Part shown: positions 36,144 to 45,397 of the stretch, in pieces
Layout: the number at the start of each line of letters is the position of its first letter
Numbering within the stretch: the first letter of the stretch is position 1
DNA from: UBA9926 sp913064795
GTDB taxonomy: Bacteria > Pseudomonadota > Gammaproteobacteria > Pseudomonadales > Azotimanducaceae
Direction: 5' to 3'
Assembly (NCBI GenBank): GCA_045560765.1
Contig: JBJKZD010000010.1
Coordinates: 248,001-312,000, forward strand
DNA length: 64,000 nt
Notes under the pieces: model-generated
What the model saw: only the letters and a program-made list of their open reading frames with translations
Told to the model about the DNA's origin: nothing
The model's database searches: none
Position numbers and translations under genes: made by a program

Positions 36144-39100
36144 ATGAAGCAAACTAAAAAATTGTCGTTAGGGCGTCGCACTAAACTTTTGATTTTGATG
36201 CTCGCGTTTTGTTTCATTCCTTTTTATGCAATATCTGATGATTTTACCTTAGATGTCGATGGCAACGGCAAGACCGAACCGCTGACGGATGGCTTATTGA
36301 TAATTAGGTACCTTTTTGGTTTTACTGGAGAGGCGCTTACCAGCGGCGCAATCTCGAGTAACGCAGTGCGTTCGTCTCCGGAAGAAATTGAAGCACACTT
36401 GGCTGCTAACGTATCACTTTTGGACATCGACGATGATGGTTCAACAGAGTCGCTCACTGATGGACTTCTTATTATAAGGTCATTATTTGGTTTTTCTGAG
36501 GACGCCTTGACAACTGGAGCCGTGTCAGGCGGCGCTGGGAGAGATACAGCATCAGCAGTTGTTGACTACATCAAATCCATCAAAGATTTAGACAATGATG
36601 GGTATGTGGATTCGTCGGATGCATTTCCCTTGGATGCTACAGAGGCGATAGATACAGACACAGATGGCATCGGCAATAACAGCGATACAGATGACGATGG
36701 CGATGGCGTTTTAGACACAGCTGATGCATTTCCTTTGGATGCTGCGTTTTCTGACTACGTGTCATACAACGCAGCTGATATTGATGGTGATGGAATCATC
36801 AACCGTTACGATGCTGATGACGACGGCGATGGTTTGCTCGACAAACTAGATGCGGACGCCGCTGACGCTTCAAACCAAACACGAAAAGTCGCTCTCCCTT
36901 GGATTAATCAATTTAAATTCGAGGGGGGAGTTGAGGCTTGGGACACCAATATTTTGAATGTCTTAATCGCCAAGTACAGCAGCACCGAATGCAGCTCGAT
37001 TTCGATTAACCCCTATAACGCGCAAGGGTTGCCTATAGGCCGCTTTTCGAGTCGGCAAGGCACGCCTGTCGACTCACTGGTCGCCACCGATGTGGTAAAA
37101 AACTATCGGGGTGACGTTGGTTGTGATGGTATTTGGTCACTTAACGATCTAGATTTCATAGCTTTACAGATAAGCTCGGACAACATGGAGGATGACGGGA
37201 CTTCACTGGACGAGATTGCTGGGGTCTACCTCAACTTTGGCAGTCAGTGTATTGAGGTTGTTAGTTTTGGACAGTATATTCGGCCCGCAAATTCCGATTG
37301 TGATGAAGCGCGTTATTTTGATTTGCCCGGAAGCCTTGAGCTAACCGAGGATTACGCGTGGTCGCGGTCGGGTGCCGGTATGGTTCCTGAGGATTTTACC
37401 GCTTGGTACAAAGACACTCGATATAAGACAGCCGGGAGTGGGTGGGTTCCATTTGCTAACAATTATCAAATCCTGGAGTGGTCGTCGGTGACGGGCCTAC
37501 CCGAGGCTGATGCCACTGAGCTTGGCGTGCTTGATTTGCCAAAGCCTCGAAATTCGGTCATGAAAGCCTATATGGACTTGGGATGGCTTGATCCGCCCAC
37601 GAATTCAAACAGCTTAAAGATCTATCAAGTATCAGATGTAAAGGACGAGTACATCGAAGATGACGGCGTGTCCACTTACGGGTTTATTTCCGACAAAATC
37701 AGACCTGATTTTATCGAGTGGAGAAAATTCTCGCTCGGGAAGCTAATTGAGACGATCGGCAGCCCACGCTCTGAAAATTACTTCCATCACTATGATTATC
37801 CAAGCGATGTTTTAAACGAGATCGCTTTTCAACGTGGGAGATATGACGCTAAGGACTGCTTTGGGGACTATCAAGTCACAGTAGACTATTTCGGGGCTGG
37901 TAGCGGAGGTGGTTGGTCAGGAAGCGACCATAGCAGTTGGGTCAATGATCAGCTGCCGCGTGCTGTGCTCGATGCAGACGGTGTCTGCACAAGGACCCCC
38001 ATGCTTCCGAAAAGAAATGACGATACTGGTTTTGGTAGTATCTCCCCGGATAATCCGAAAGAAGAACAAAACTATTTAGGGGTGGGGTCAACCTATGATT
38101 TATTAACTACCTCAGAAGATTGGACGGGCTCCGATATCGTTGGGAGGGCTCGTGATAAGGCCTCCAACCACCACGAATGGTTCCATACCTGGGAGCAACT
38201 TCATCTACCTGGGTTTTACCCAATGGGTCCGTTTCGCTACGGTCACGACAGAGCTGACTGGGAGTCAAATCCCATTTTTCATGGATTTTCAATCCCTCTC
38301 GAATTGTATATCCGAGAATATGTCATCGACGACAGAGACTTCGACGGCAATGAAAAGCTTTGGTCGCTGCAAGCCCATGACCGGCCCATGTGGGACTTCA
38401 AGCCTAGTGGTGGCTGGAACTTTTTGGAGCGAGCTAGATCCGGTGATCAAGGGGTCGAGACGATGTGGGCGAACTATCTCCTGAAGCATTATGGTTTTGA
38501 GAAGATGTACTCTGAATTTTATCGGAGAGCTGCGACGGCAGGCGATTTTCGGGTGGCAGTGCATCAGACTTATGGCAGGACATTCGATCAAACCTTGCAG
38601 GATGCAGAACCTTGGTTGGACCCGTTGTATGAGATTGACGACCTTGCTGCGGCGCACAAGGAATACAGGCTTTTGTTCGATACAGCTGAAGAGTTCAAGG
38701 CCAACCTCAATCAGTCATTCTCTGTTTCATTTTTGCAGGCTCGTAATGACTCAACCCCGAATAATCGATATCAAACGCTGTATACGTTCGTAGGGGACGG
38801 AGCACCTGAGGGTGTTGGTGGAACGTGGATTCCCGTTAATTATTCCACTAACAAATTGACTTTAACTGAAGCAGTAGAGGCCACCGTGACTGCGTCCGAA
38901 AGCGGTCAGCTTCAGATTAACGGACATGACGCATATTTTTACAGTAACGATAGCAGTGTCTTTCATGCTGGCGGCTTTGCGGCTAGTGATAATTGGTCGG
39001 CTTTTACCCGCCGAGGCGAGCGCACCTCAGACCTGTGGTTCCCTGTGTTTATTTACGACCATGATAATGATGGTTTGCCCGATGACTACGACCCAGACTA

Positions 39101-39209
39101 TCAGGCGATTTACTTCACGGAGGACGGTCGTTACAAGTTAGATGTGTGGCCGGGCGACGAGGGATTTGTCGCGCCAGGCCAAGAGAATGGCTCGGCATTT
39201 ACGCCATAA
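36144..39209 (+). CDS. Large exported protein with Ca-binding repeats and HExxH motif
   Basis: 1021 residues, apparently secreted: a hydrophobic signal (LLILMLAFCFIPFYAI) lies at residues 14-30. Residues 33-70 and 96-133 are two copies of a dockerin-like calcium repeat (DVDGNGKTEPLTDGLLIIR and DIDDDGSTESLTDGLLIIR), each followed by LFGF. Residues about 150-235 are thrombospondin type 3-like Asp-rich repeats (DTDTDGIGNNSDTDDDGDG). The large central region has no family I recognise but contains H677-E678-W-F-H681, the zinc-peptidase HExxH pattern, within a conserved-looking aromatic context. Another Asp-rich calcium segment (DHDNDGLPDDYDPDY) lies near the C-terminus. Probably an extracellular calcium-stabilised metallopeptidase or adhesin; enzymatic activity is inferred from one motif. 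Confidence 0.75.
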   Translation: MKQTKKLSLGRRTKLLILMLAFCFIPFYAISDDFTLDVDGNGKTEPLTDGLLIIRYLFGFTGEALTSGAISSNAVRSSPEEIEAHLAANVSLLDIDDDGSTESLTDGLLIIRSLFGFSEDALTTGAVSGGAGRDTASAVVDYIKSIKDLDNDGYVDSSDAFPLDATEAIDTDTDGIGNNSDTDDDGDGVLDTADAFPLDAAFSDYVSYNAADIDGDGIINRYDADDDGDGLLDKLDADAADASNQTRKVALPWINQFKFEGGVEAWDTNILNVLIAKYSSTECSSISINPYNAQGLPIGRFSSRQGTPVDSLVATDVVKNYRGDVGCDGIWSLNDLDFIALQISSDNMEDDGTSLDEIAGVYLNFGSQCIEVVSFGQYIRPANSDCDEARYFDLPGSLELTEDYAWSRSGAGMVPEDFTAWYKDTRYKTAGSGWVPFANNYQILEWSSVTGLPEADATELGVLDLPKPRNSVMKAYMDLGWLDPPTNSNSLKIYQVSDVKDEYIEDDGVSTYGFISDKIRPDFIEWRKFSLGKLIETIGSPRSENYFHHYDYPSDVLNEIAFQRGRYDAKDCFGDYQVTVDYFGAGSGGGWSGSDHSSWVNDQLPRAVLDADGVCTRTPMLPKRNDDTGFGSISPDNPKEEQNYLGVGSTYDLLTTSEDWTGSDIVGRARDKASNHHEWFHTWEQLHLPGFYPMGPFRYGHDRADWESNPIFHGFSIPLELYIREYVIDDRDFDGNEKLWSLQAHDRPMWDFKPSGGWNFLERARSGDQGVETMWANYLLKHYGFEKMYSEFYRRAATAGDFRVAVHQTYGRTFDQTLQDAEPWLDPLYEIDDLAAAHKEYRLLFDTAEEFKANLNQSFSVSFLQARNDSTPNNRYQTLYTFVGDGAPEGVGGTWIPVNYSTNKLTLTEAVEATVTASESGQLQINGHDAYFYSNDSSVFHAGGFAASDNWSAFTRRGERTSDLWFPVFIYDHDNDGLPDDYDPDYQAIYFTEDGRYKLDVWPGDEGFVAPGQENGSAFTP

Positions 39210-39448
39210 ACATAGCCACTTAGAAAATTGGTAGGACCAGTCAGGCGAATCAGAGCTTTCTGAGGCGGACAAGACAGCAATGAGTCCCCGCAGTATTGCC
39301 TGAGGTTCTGCGTCATGAAAACTTCTAGATTGTGGATCCATAGCCGGTGGAAGCCTGCTTAAACAGAAGCTCATCCGCTTTAAAATCTCAGAATAAAATA
39401 TGAGCTCACATTATTCCTCACTTGAACAATTTATCCGCGTGGTGCTAA
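39210..39448. other. Intergenic region after the exported HExxH protein
   Basis: Part of a roughly 580-base stretch with no intact gene. No terminator hairpin with a T-run is evident. Short ORFs on both strands have no motifs. Confidence 0.4.
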
Positions 39449-39598
39449 GACTTTGTTGGCACATGTGGTGACGATGTGTTGGTGGAGAGTTCTGGAGACG
39501 ATACCTTTAAAGGTGGTGATGGTAGTGATGAAATCTTCGGTCAAGATGGCTCTATACCTACATCATCCGTCCACATTGGTAATACATACCAATACTAG
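39449..39598 (+). pseudogene. RTX-type calcium-binding repeat relic
   Basis: An open stretch of 49 codons, between a TAA at 39446 and a TAG at 39596, encodes a hemolysin-type nonapeptide repeat pattern: GDDVLVESSGDDTF then KGGDGSDEIFGQDGS. There is no start codon, ribosome site or C-terminal secretion signal. It is best read as the remnant of a type I-secreted RTX protein, or as a lost 3' part of a larger gene. Chance occurrence is possible but the GGDGSDEIFG core is very typical. Confidence 0.55.
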
Positions 39599-39786
39599 GA
39601 GTCCCATCTGGTGAAGTGGGGGGTGCCCCCAGGGTGGGGTGCTGGTGTGTCGAAAGTGGATGGTGGGTAGGGTAGAAGTAAAGCTACGACTGAAAATAAT
39701 TATGGGTACCAGTGCGGGTACTATGAGAGCCTTCTGCTCTTTTATTGACACAAGATATTGATTTATATCTATTTTTTATAGATAAC
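39599..39786. other. Region 3' of the tRNA pair
   Basis: No gene. An A/T-rich inverted repeat (arms 39766-39772 and 39778-39784) just 3' of tRNA-Ser on the minus strand might help end the tRNA transcript, but it lacks a GC stem. Confidence 0.35.
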
Positions 39787-39877
39787 TGGCGGAGAGAGAG
39801 GGATTCGAACCCTCGATACGCTATCAACGTATACTCCCTTAGCAGGGGAGCGCTTTCGACCACTCAGCCATCTCTCC
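39787..39877 (-). tRNA. tRNA-Ser (anticodon GCT)
   Basis: 91 bases including encoded CCA. Acceptor GGAGAGA, a class II long variable arm, T-loop GGTTCGAATCC and anticodon GCT between CT and AA. Reads AGC/AGU codons. Co-directional with tRNA-Arg, 58 bases downstream of it, and probably in one transcript. Confidence 0.97.
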
Positions 39878-39935
39878 GATAGGGCGTCTCAAAGGCCCGC
39901 TGCAACTGCGCAGGCAGATCTTTGAAGCCTAAGAA

Positions 39936-40012
39936 TGGCGCGCTGGGAGGGAGTCGAACCCCCGACCTTCTGGTTCGTAGCCAGATGCTCTATCCAGCTG
40001 AGCTACCAGCGC
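39936..40012 (-). tRNA. tRNA-Arg (anticodon ACG)
   Basis: 77 bases including encoded CCA. Acceptor GCGCTGG pairs with CCAGCGC before GCCA, D-arm AGCTCAGCTGGATAGAGC, anticodon loop CTACGAA, T-arm GGTTCGACTCC. The A34 of ACG is normally deaminated to inosine to read CGU/CGC/CGA. Confidence 0.97.
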
Positions 40013-40025
40013 GCACGAGAGACGC

Positions 40026-40054
40026 ATTATCTAGGCACCCCTGTTCAAGGTCAA
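40026..40054 (-). promoter_or_regulatory. Sigma-70 promoter of the tRNA-Arg/tRNA-Ser transcript
   Basis: On the minus strand TTGACC (40054-40049) and GATAAT (40031-40026) are separated by exactly 17 bases. Transcription would start near 40018, a few bases before the tRNA-Arg 5' end at 40012. Confidence 0.8.
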
Positions 40055-40119
40055 CCGCGATCATTGGTTAACGAAAAAGAAATTGCTATGATCTTTGGGT
40101 TAACGTTGAGAAACATCGA

Positions 40120-40362
40120 ATGCCAGATCTGACAGCAATTGGGATTGAACTCGCCCTTTTTGGTATGGGCACGGTCTTTTCTTTTTTGACATTGCTGGTC
40201 GTGACAACAAAGGCCATGTCGAGCCTTGTTGCAAAATTCTCGGTTGAAGAGCCGGCCCTGATGGACTCTGGCACGGGCCAGCCGTCTGCCATACCTTCAA
40301 GCGACGTGCTTGCCGCTGTCTCGGCAGCAGTACATCAGTTTCGACGAGACAAGGATCGTTAG
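40120..40362 (+). CDS. oadG: Oxaloacetate decarboxylase gamma subunit
   Basis: 80-residue small membrane subunit. One N-terminal transmembrane helix (ELALFGMGTVFSFLTLLVVTT) with the family pattern GMGxVFxFLxLLV, then MSSLVAKF and a soluble tail linking alpha to beta. The C-terminal tail is Arg/Lys/His-rich (QFRRDKDR). It is followed after 243 bases by oadA and then oadB, the usual gamma-alpha-beta order of the Na+-pumping decarboxylase. The gap to oadA is larger than usual but I saw no terminator. Confidence 0.88.
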   Translation: MPDLTAIGIELALFGMGTVFSFLTLLVVTTKAMSSLVAKFSVEEPALMDSGTGQPSAIPSSDVLAAVSAAVHQFRRDKDR

Positions 40363-40605
40363 CCGCTGGTTTTGATCAGTGGTACAACTTTTTTCTAGCG
40401 TGTCCGGTTCAAGTGTCCGGAAGTTTTGAAAAGAGGTTGGTCGCGAGATAGCGATGGCCCACGGGTTGAATGGCGTAGCCCGGGTCTTGAGGGTTAGGAC
40501 CGAAACCGCTCTGCTTTTGATTTTGAGCCGCAATGAACGGCTTAAAAGCGCAGGGTGGACCATTAAAATTTAGGTTGTACTCACAGAATCATTGGAGCCG
40601 ACTGT

Positions 40606-42411
40606 ATGTCCGAGCAGGCCTTGCCGACCCAGAAGCCTTTAGGCATTACCGATGTTGTGCTGAGAGACGCACACCAATCCCTTTTTGCAACCCGGCTCCG
40701 CCTGGATGATATGTTGCCCATCGCCGAAAAGCTCGATCAGGTCGGGTTTTGGTCGCTTGAGAGTTGGGGTGGGGCGACCTTTGATGCTTGTATTCGATAC
40801 TTAGGCGAAGATCCTTGGGAGCGAATTCGTGCGCTCAAAAAAGCGATGCCGAATACACCTCAACAAATGTTGTTTCGGGGCCAAAATATTCTGGGTTACC
40901 GTCACTATGCCGATGATCTGGTCGAAAAGTTTGTTGAACGGGCTGCGATCAATGGGGTGGATGTGTTTCGGGTGTTTGACGCGATGAACGATCCCAGAAA
41001 TTTAGAATGCGCCATTGCGGCGGTTCGACAGCAAGAAAAGCATGCTCAGGGAACCTTGTCTTACACCGTCAGTCCTGTCCACAGTCTGGAGGGTTGGCTG
41101 AAGATGGCAACTCAACTTGAGAACATGGGTGCGGACTCGATCGCCATAAAGGATATGGCGGGTTTGTTAACGCCGTATGCCGCATTTGAATTGGTGAGTG
41201 GCCTTAAACGAACGGTCTCAATCCCCATTCATATGCAGTGCCACGCAACTACAGGTTTATCAACTGCGACCTATTTGAAGTCCATAGAAGCGGGCATCGA
41301 CAACGTGGACACAGCAATCAGCTCAATGAGCATGACCTACGGCCATTCACCCACAGAATCGGTGGTTGCGATCCTTGAGGGGACTGAGCGTGATACCGGC
41401 CTTGATATGAAGTTGCTCGAAGAGATCGCGGCGTACTTCCGCGAGGTTCGTAAAAAGTATGCCGCTTTCGAGGGCTCATTGCGGGGGATTGATTCCAGAA
41501 TCTTAGTGGCGCAGGTCCCTGGGGGCATGCTCACCAATTTAGAAAGCCAGCTCAAGGAACAAAATGCGAGCGATCAACTCGACGCGGTGCTCAGTGAGAT
41601 TCCGGTAGTGCGAGAGGAACTGGGCTTCATTCCGCTGGTGACGCCGACCTCGCAAATCGTGGGCACTCAATCCGTACTCAATATTCTGACGGGCGAGCGC
41701 TATAGCAATATTACAAAAGAGACCCAGGCGGTTTTGAAGGGCGAATATGGTGCGACCCCTGCGCCCGTTGATGCAGCGTTGCAGGCTCGTGTGCTCGATG
41801 GCAGTGAGCCCGTGACGGTTCGCCCCGCCGATTTATTGTCGCCTGAGTTTGAGCGGTTACATGCGGAACTCAAGGGGCTTGGGGAGGAGAAGGAGCTCGA
41901 TTTCGGCGATCATTTTGAGGATGATGTTCTGACCTACGCGTTGTTCCCGCAGGTTGGGTTGAAGTTCTTTGAGCACCGCAATGATCCGTCGGCCTTTGAG
42001 CCCGTCCCGACACTCGATGATTTGGCGGTTTCCGGCCAATCAGATGCTGCAGGCCAAGGTGCCGCTGGGACAGAAACTTATACCGTCGCTGTTCAGGGTC
42101 AGAGCTTCGTTGTTGCAGTGACACCTGGAGGGGATATTGGTCAAATTGGGCCGATTGCCAGAGCACCTGCTGCGCATCCAAGTTCAGAAAGCGCGGTCTC
42201 CGTGGGGTTCCCTGCGCCCCTTGCGGGCAACGTGTTTAAAGTCTTAGTCAAAGCTGGGGACCCGGTTGCTGCCGGTCAGGTCGTCATCATCTTAGAAGCG
42301 ATGAAAATGGAAACCGAAGTGCGCGCGACCAGTGCTGGCGTAGTCCGCGATGTGTTGGTCCGTGAAGGTGATGCGGTCAAGGTCGGTGAATCTCTAATGA
42401 TGCTGAGCTGA
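40606..42411 (+). CDS. oadA: Oxaloacetate decarboxylase alpha subunit (biotinylated)
   Basis: 601-residue carboxyltransferase plus biotin carrier. N-terminal DRE-TIM-type domain starting ITDVVLRDAHQSLFATRLR (residues about 13-31), SWGGATFDACIRYL, HMQCHATTG, and the KDMAG lysine near 187. A conserved helical domain follows, then a Gly/Ala/Gln-rich linker (near 480-525) and a biotinyl domain with EAMKMET, biotinyl K567, close to the C-terminus. It catalyses transfer of the oxaloacetate carboxyl group to biotin; OadB then decarboxylates it and pumps Na+. A GTG-started oadB follows 4 bases later. Confidence 0.96.
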   Translation: MSEQALPTQKPLGITDVVLRDAHQSLFATRLRLDDMLPIAEKLDQVGFWSLESWGGATFDACIRYLGEDPWERIRALKKAMPNTPQQMLFRGQNILGYRHYADDLVEKFVERAAINGVDVFRVFDAMNDPRNLECAIAAVRQQEKHAQGTLSYTVSPVHSLEGWLKMATQLENMGADSIAIKDMAGLLTPYAAFELVSGLKRTVSIPIHMQCHATTGLSTATYLKSIEAGIDNVDTAISSMSMTYGHSPTESVVAILEGTERDTGLDMKLLEEIAAYFREVRKKYAAFEGSLRGIDSRILVAQVPGGMLTNLESQLKEQNASDQLDAVLSEIPVVREELGFIPLVTPTSQIVGTQSVLNILTGERYSNITKETQAVLKGEYGATPAPVDAALQARVLDGSEPVTVRPADLLSPEFERLHAELKGLGEEKELDFGDHFEDDVLTYALFPQVGLKFFEHRNDPSAFEPVPTLDDLAVSGQSDAAGQGAAGTETYTVAVQGQSFVVAVTPGGDIGQIGPIARAPAAHPSSESAVSVGFPAPLAGNVFKVLVKAGDPVAAGQVVIILEAMKMETEVRATSAGVVRDVLVREGDAVKVGESLMMLS

Positions 42412-42415
42412 TACC

Positions 42416-43549
42416 GTGGATCAATTGATACAATTGTGGCAAGGCACTGGGCTGTACCAGATGCTCCCGAGTCAGCTGGCTATGGTCTGTATTGGCCTTG
42501 GGCTGCTCTACCTAGCGATCGTCAAAGGCTTTGAGCCGTTGCTTCTAGTCCCGATTGGTTTCGGCGGGATTTTGGCTAATATTCCTGGTGTCGATATTGC
42601 CGTTGGTAACGGTATCTTGTACCAGCTTTATAGCCTCGGAATCGAGACCGGGATGTTTCCGTTGCTGATTTTTATGGGCGTCGGGGCTATGACTGATTTT
42701 GGTCCACTCCTAGCCAATCCTAAAACTCTGTTTTTAGGGGCTGCAGCCCAATTTGGAATTTTCGCAACGCTGCTTGGTGCCCTGGCCCTGACCCAGTTGG
42801 GGGTGTTTGATTTTTCGGTTGCTGAGGCCGCTGCCATTGGCATTATTGGCGGGGCAGACGGCCCGACCGCGATTTACGTTGCGGGTCAATTGGCGCCTGA
42901 GCTCTTGGGCGCGATCGCTGTCGCAGCCTACTCATACATGGCGCTGGTGCCTCTCATTCAGCCTCCCATTATGCGCGCGCTGACGTCAGAGAAAGAGCGT
43001 CAAATTGAAATGAAACAGCTGCGTGAAGTCTCTCAGCGCGAGAAAATCCTATTTCCACTGATGCTGTTATTGCTCGTTGCTCTCATGGTGCCCAGCGCAG
43101 CGCCGCTGCTCGGTATGTTTTGTTTTGGCAATCTTATGCGCGAGTGTGGGGTTGTGGATCGGCTGAGCGATACGACCCAAAACGCCTTGATCAACATCAC
43201 CACGATTTTTTTGGGTTTGGCGGTGGGGTCAAAGCTTCAGGCGGAACAGTTTTTGGTTGTCGAAACACTTGGCATCTTAGTGCTCGGAATGGTGGCGTTT
43301 TGCATTGGCACGGCAGCCGGTGTGCTGATGGCTAAACTGATGAATCTCGTCATTAAGAAGCCGATCAACCCACTGATTGGGGCGGCCGGTGTCTCAGCGG
43401 TCCCTATGGCGGCGCGAGTTGCCAGTAAGGTGGGGCTAGAAGCAAACCCCAATAATTTTTTATTAATGCATGCGATGGGCCCGAATGTTGCCGGTGTGAT
43501 TGGCTCTGCGGTCGCTGCAGGTATCTTGATTCAGTTCGTTGGCGGGTAA
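42416..43549 (+). CDS. oadB: Na+-transporting oxaloacetate decarboxylase beta subunit
   Basis: 377-residue integral membrane subunit. Conserved segments: FGGILANIPG near residue 48, FMGVGAMTDFGPLLANP near 85 (the aspartate is linked to Na+ binding in this family), GIIGGADGPTAIYVA near 140, GVSAVPMAARV near 330 and NFLLMHAMGPNVAGVIGSA near 350. About nine membrane helices. Start is GTG, 4 bases after the oadA stop. The beta subunit converts the carboxybiotin decarboxylation energy into a sodium gradient. Confidence 0.95.
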   Translation: MDQLIQLWQGTGLYQMLPSQLAMVCIGLGLLYLAIVKGFEPLLLVPIGFGGILANIPGVDIAVGNGILYQLYSLGIETGMFPLLIFMGVGAMTDFGPLLANPKTLFLGAAAQFGIFATLLGALALTQLGVFDFSVAEAAAIGIIGGADGPTAIYVAGQLAPELLGAIAVAAYSYMALVPLIQPPIMRALTSEKERQIEMKQLREVSQREKILFPLMLLLLVALMVPSAAPLLGMFCFGNLMRECGVVDRLSDTTQNALINITTIFLGLAVGSKLQAEQFLVVETLGILVLGMVAFCIGTAAGVLMAKLMNLVIKKPINPLIGAAGVSAVPMAARVASKVGLEANPNNFLLMHAMGPNVAGVIGSAVAAGILIQFVGG

Positions 43550-43642
43550 AGTCCATTGAACCCTCGCCAGGGTCTTGACTTGCCGAGGGGCGCTTTGTAG
43601 CGTGTGAGGCCCGTTAGTCATAAGCTGCGTAAAACTTTCTGT

Positions 43643-43678
43643 TGCGTACACCAAAGGGTATGCGTACACCAAGGGGTA
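43643..43678. repeat. Tandem duplication of an 18-bp unit
   Basis: Two adjacent 18-bp copies (43643-43660 and 43661-43678) differ at one base (TGCGTACACCAAAGGGTA and TGCGTACACCAAGGGGTA). They lie in the 225-base gap between oadB and the aldehyde dehydrogenase gene. Confidence 0.9.
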
Positions 43679-43774
43679 GAAGTAATACGTCAATTGATCA
43701 GCGTCGTGGAAAAGCACGTTGACCAGTAAATCGCCTTCACGAAAGGCCTAGTTCAAAACAAGAGAGGAAACACC

Positions 43775-45202
43775 ATGCAAGAACATCTGCAATTTTACAT
43801 TAATGGCGAATGGGTTGATCCCGCGACCCCAGCAACTTTGGACGTGATCAATCCTGCGACCGAGCAGCCGTTTGCAACGATCAGTATGGGAAGCGCAGCA
43901 GACGTCGAAAAAGCTGTTGCAGCCGCGACTCAGGCATTCGATAGCTTCTCAACAACGACGGTCGCGGAACGCGTTGAGCTTTTGGGTGCAATTCTCGCCG
44001 AGTACACCAAACGATATGATGACATCGCTCACGCGATCTCTACTGAAATGGGCGCGCCAATTTGGTTGTCTAAGGCAGCGCAAGCGGCAACGGGGCAGGG
44101 GCACTTCGCAACGACCCTCGAGATTTTAAAGAACTATGAATGGGAAGAGCGCAAAGGCAAGTATTTGCTGCGCCGCGAGCCGGTGGGTGTCTGCGGATTG
44201 ATCACGCCATGGAACTGGCCGATCAATCAGATCTCTTGCAAGGTTGCGCCGGCACTGGCGGCGGGTTGCACCATGGTGTTAAAGCCGAGTGAAGTCGCGC
44301 CGGTCAATGGCATTATTCTGGCTGAAGTCCTGCACGCCGCTGGCGTTCCCGCTGGGGTCTTTAACCTGGTCAACGGAGACGGGCCCGGTGTTGGTGAGGC
44401 GATGTCTTCGCATCCCGATATCCACATGATGTCCTTCACAGGGTCCACCCGTGCGGGCGTACTGGTTGCGAAAGCCGCAGCAGACACCGTCAAGCGAGTA
44501 GCACAGGAATTGGGCGGCAAGTCAGCCAATATCGTGCTCGAGGATGCTGACCTTGAAACAGCAGTCAGCGGCGGCGTCAGTCAGGTGTTCACCAATTCAG
44601 GACAAAGTTGTAATGCGCCAACGCGGATGTTGGTGCCCGAGGCATCACATGCTCAGGCGCTCGAAATTGCGCGTAACACCGCGGCAGCCGTTAAACCTGG
44701 CGACCCCTTTGGCGAAGGCACAACCATCGGTCCCGTCGTCAGTGAAGTGCAGTGGGATAAAATCCAGGGTCTGATCCAAAAGGGTATCGATGAAGGTGCC
44801 GAGCTGGTCTGCGGCGGTACGGGTCGGCCTGATGGCTTGAACGCAGGGTATTACGTCAAGCCAACCATCTTCGGCAATGTCACAAATGATATGACCATTG
44901 CGCGGGAAGAAATCTTTGGACCTGTGCTGACGATCCTGCCTTATAAGAATGAGGAAGAAGCCATTGAGATCGCCAACGACACGCCCTATGGGTTGTCGGG
45001 GTATGTTCAATCAGGTGATGTTGATCACGCCGTTGCGGTTGCCGCCCGCATTCGTAGCGGGAACGTCCATATCAATGGCAGTGGCGCGGATTTTACAGCG
45101 CCCTTTGGTGGCTATAAGCAGTCCGGTAATGGCCGGGAATGGGGTGACCTTGGTTTTGAAGAATTCCTCGAAACCAAAGCTGTCTTTGTCCCTGCAGCCT
45201 GA
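43775..45202 (+). CDS. NAD(P)-dependent aldehyde dehydrogenase
   Basis: 475-residue ALDH superfamily enzyme. Seen: the NAD-binding region CGLITPWNWPINQISCKVAPALAAG at about 138-162 and FTGSTRAG near 230, the general-base glutamate in QELGGKSANIV near 250, nucleophilic cysteine in NSGQSCNAPTRM near 287, and EEIFGPVL near 385. AAGAGAGGAAA lies before ATG. Monocistronic, ended by a strong terminator at 45246. Many ALDHs of this shape act on aliphatic, betaine or gamma-aminobutyraldehyde substrates; the amine oxidase product elsewhere in the window is a conceivable source, but that is inference. Confidence 0.93.
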   Translation: MQEHLQFYINGEWVDPATPATLDVINPATEQPFATISMGSAADVEKAVAAATQAFDSFSTTTVAERVELLGAILAEYTKRYDDIAHAISTEMGAPIWLSKAAQAATGQGHFATTLEILKNYEWEERKGKYLLRREPVGVCGLITPWNWPINQISCKVAPALAAGCTMVLKPSEVAPVNGIILAEVLHAAGVPAGVFNLVNGDGPGVGEAMSSHPDIHMMSFTGSTRAGVLVAKAAADTVKRVAQELGGKSANIVLEDADLETAVSGGVSQVFTNSGQSCNAPTRMLVPEASHAQALEIARNTAAAVKPGDPFGEGTTIGPVVSEVQWDKIQGLIQKGIDEGAELVCGGTGRPDGLNAGYYVKPTIFGNVTNDMTIAREEIFGPVLTILPYKNEEEAIEIANDTPYGLSGYVQSGDVDHAVAVAARIRSGNVHINGSGADFTAPFGGYKQSGNGREWGDLGFEEFLETKAVFVPAA

Positions 45203-45245
45203 GGGGTTGCGACGGGCTAGAATCGTCCGAGCATTCCTTTGACTT

Positions 45246-45273
45246 AAAACGCCCCGGTTGGGGCGTTTTTTTT
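45246..45273 (+). terminator. Rho-independent terminator after aldehyde dehydrogenase
   Basis: GC-rich stem AACGCCCC/GGGGCGTT with a four-base loop GGTT, followed directly by a run of T (45266-45273). Confidence 0.93.
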
Positions 45274-45397
45274 GCAGCAAGGTGATGGCGGTAGTGTTTG
45301 GCTCATTATCAATGCCCTGAATCGCTTTGGCTCCAGGGTTTTCAATCCAAAGACCCATGGTAGACTCAAAACTGACACATGTTTGGAGCATCGGAGT

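Noticed and set aside
39787..40012. tRNA pair as an integration site for a mobile element
   Set aside because: No integrase, no attachment-site duplication and no foreign-looking genes on either side; flanking genes are ordinary.
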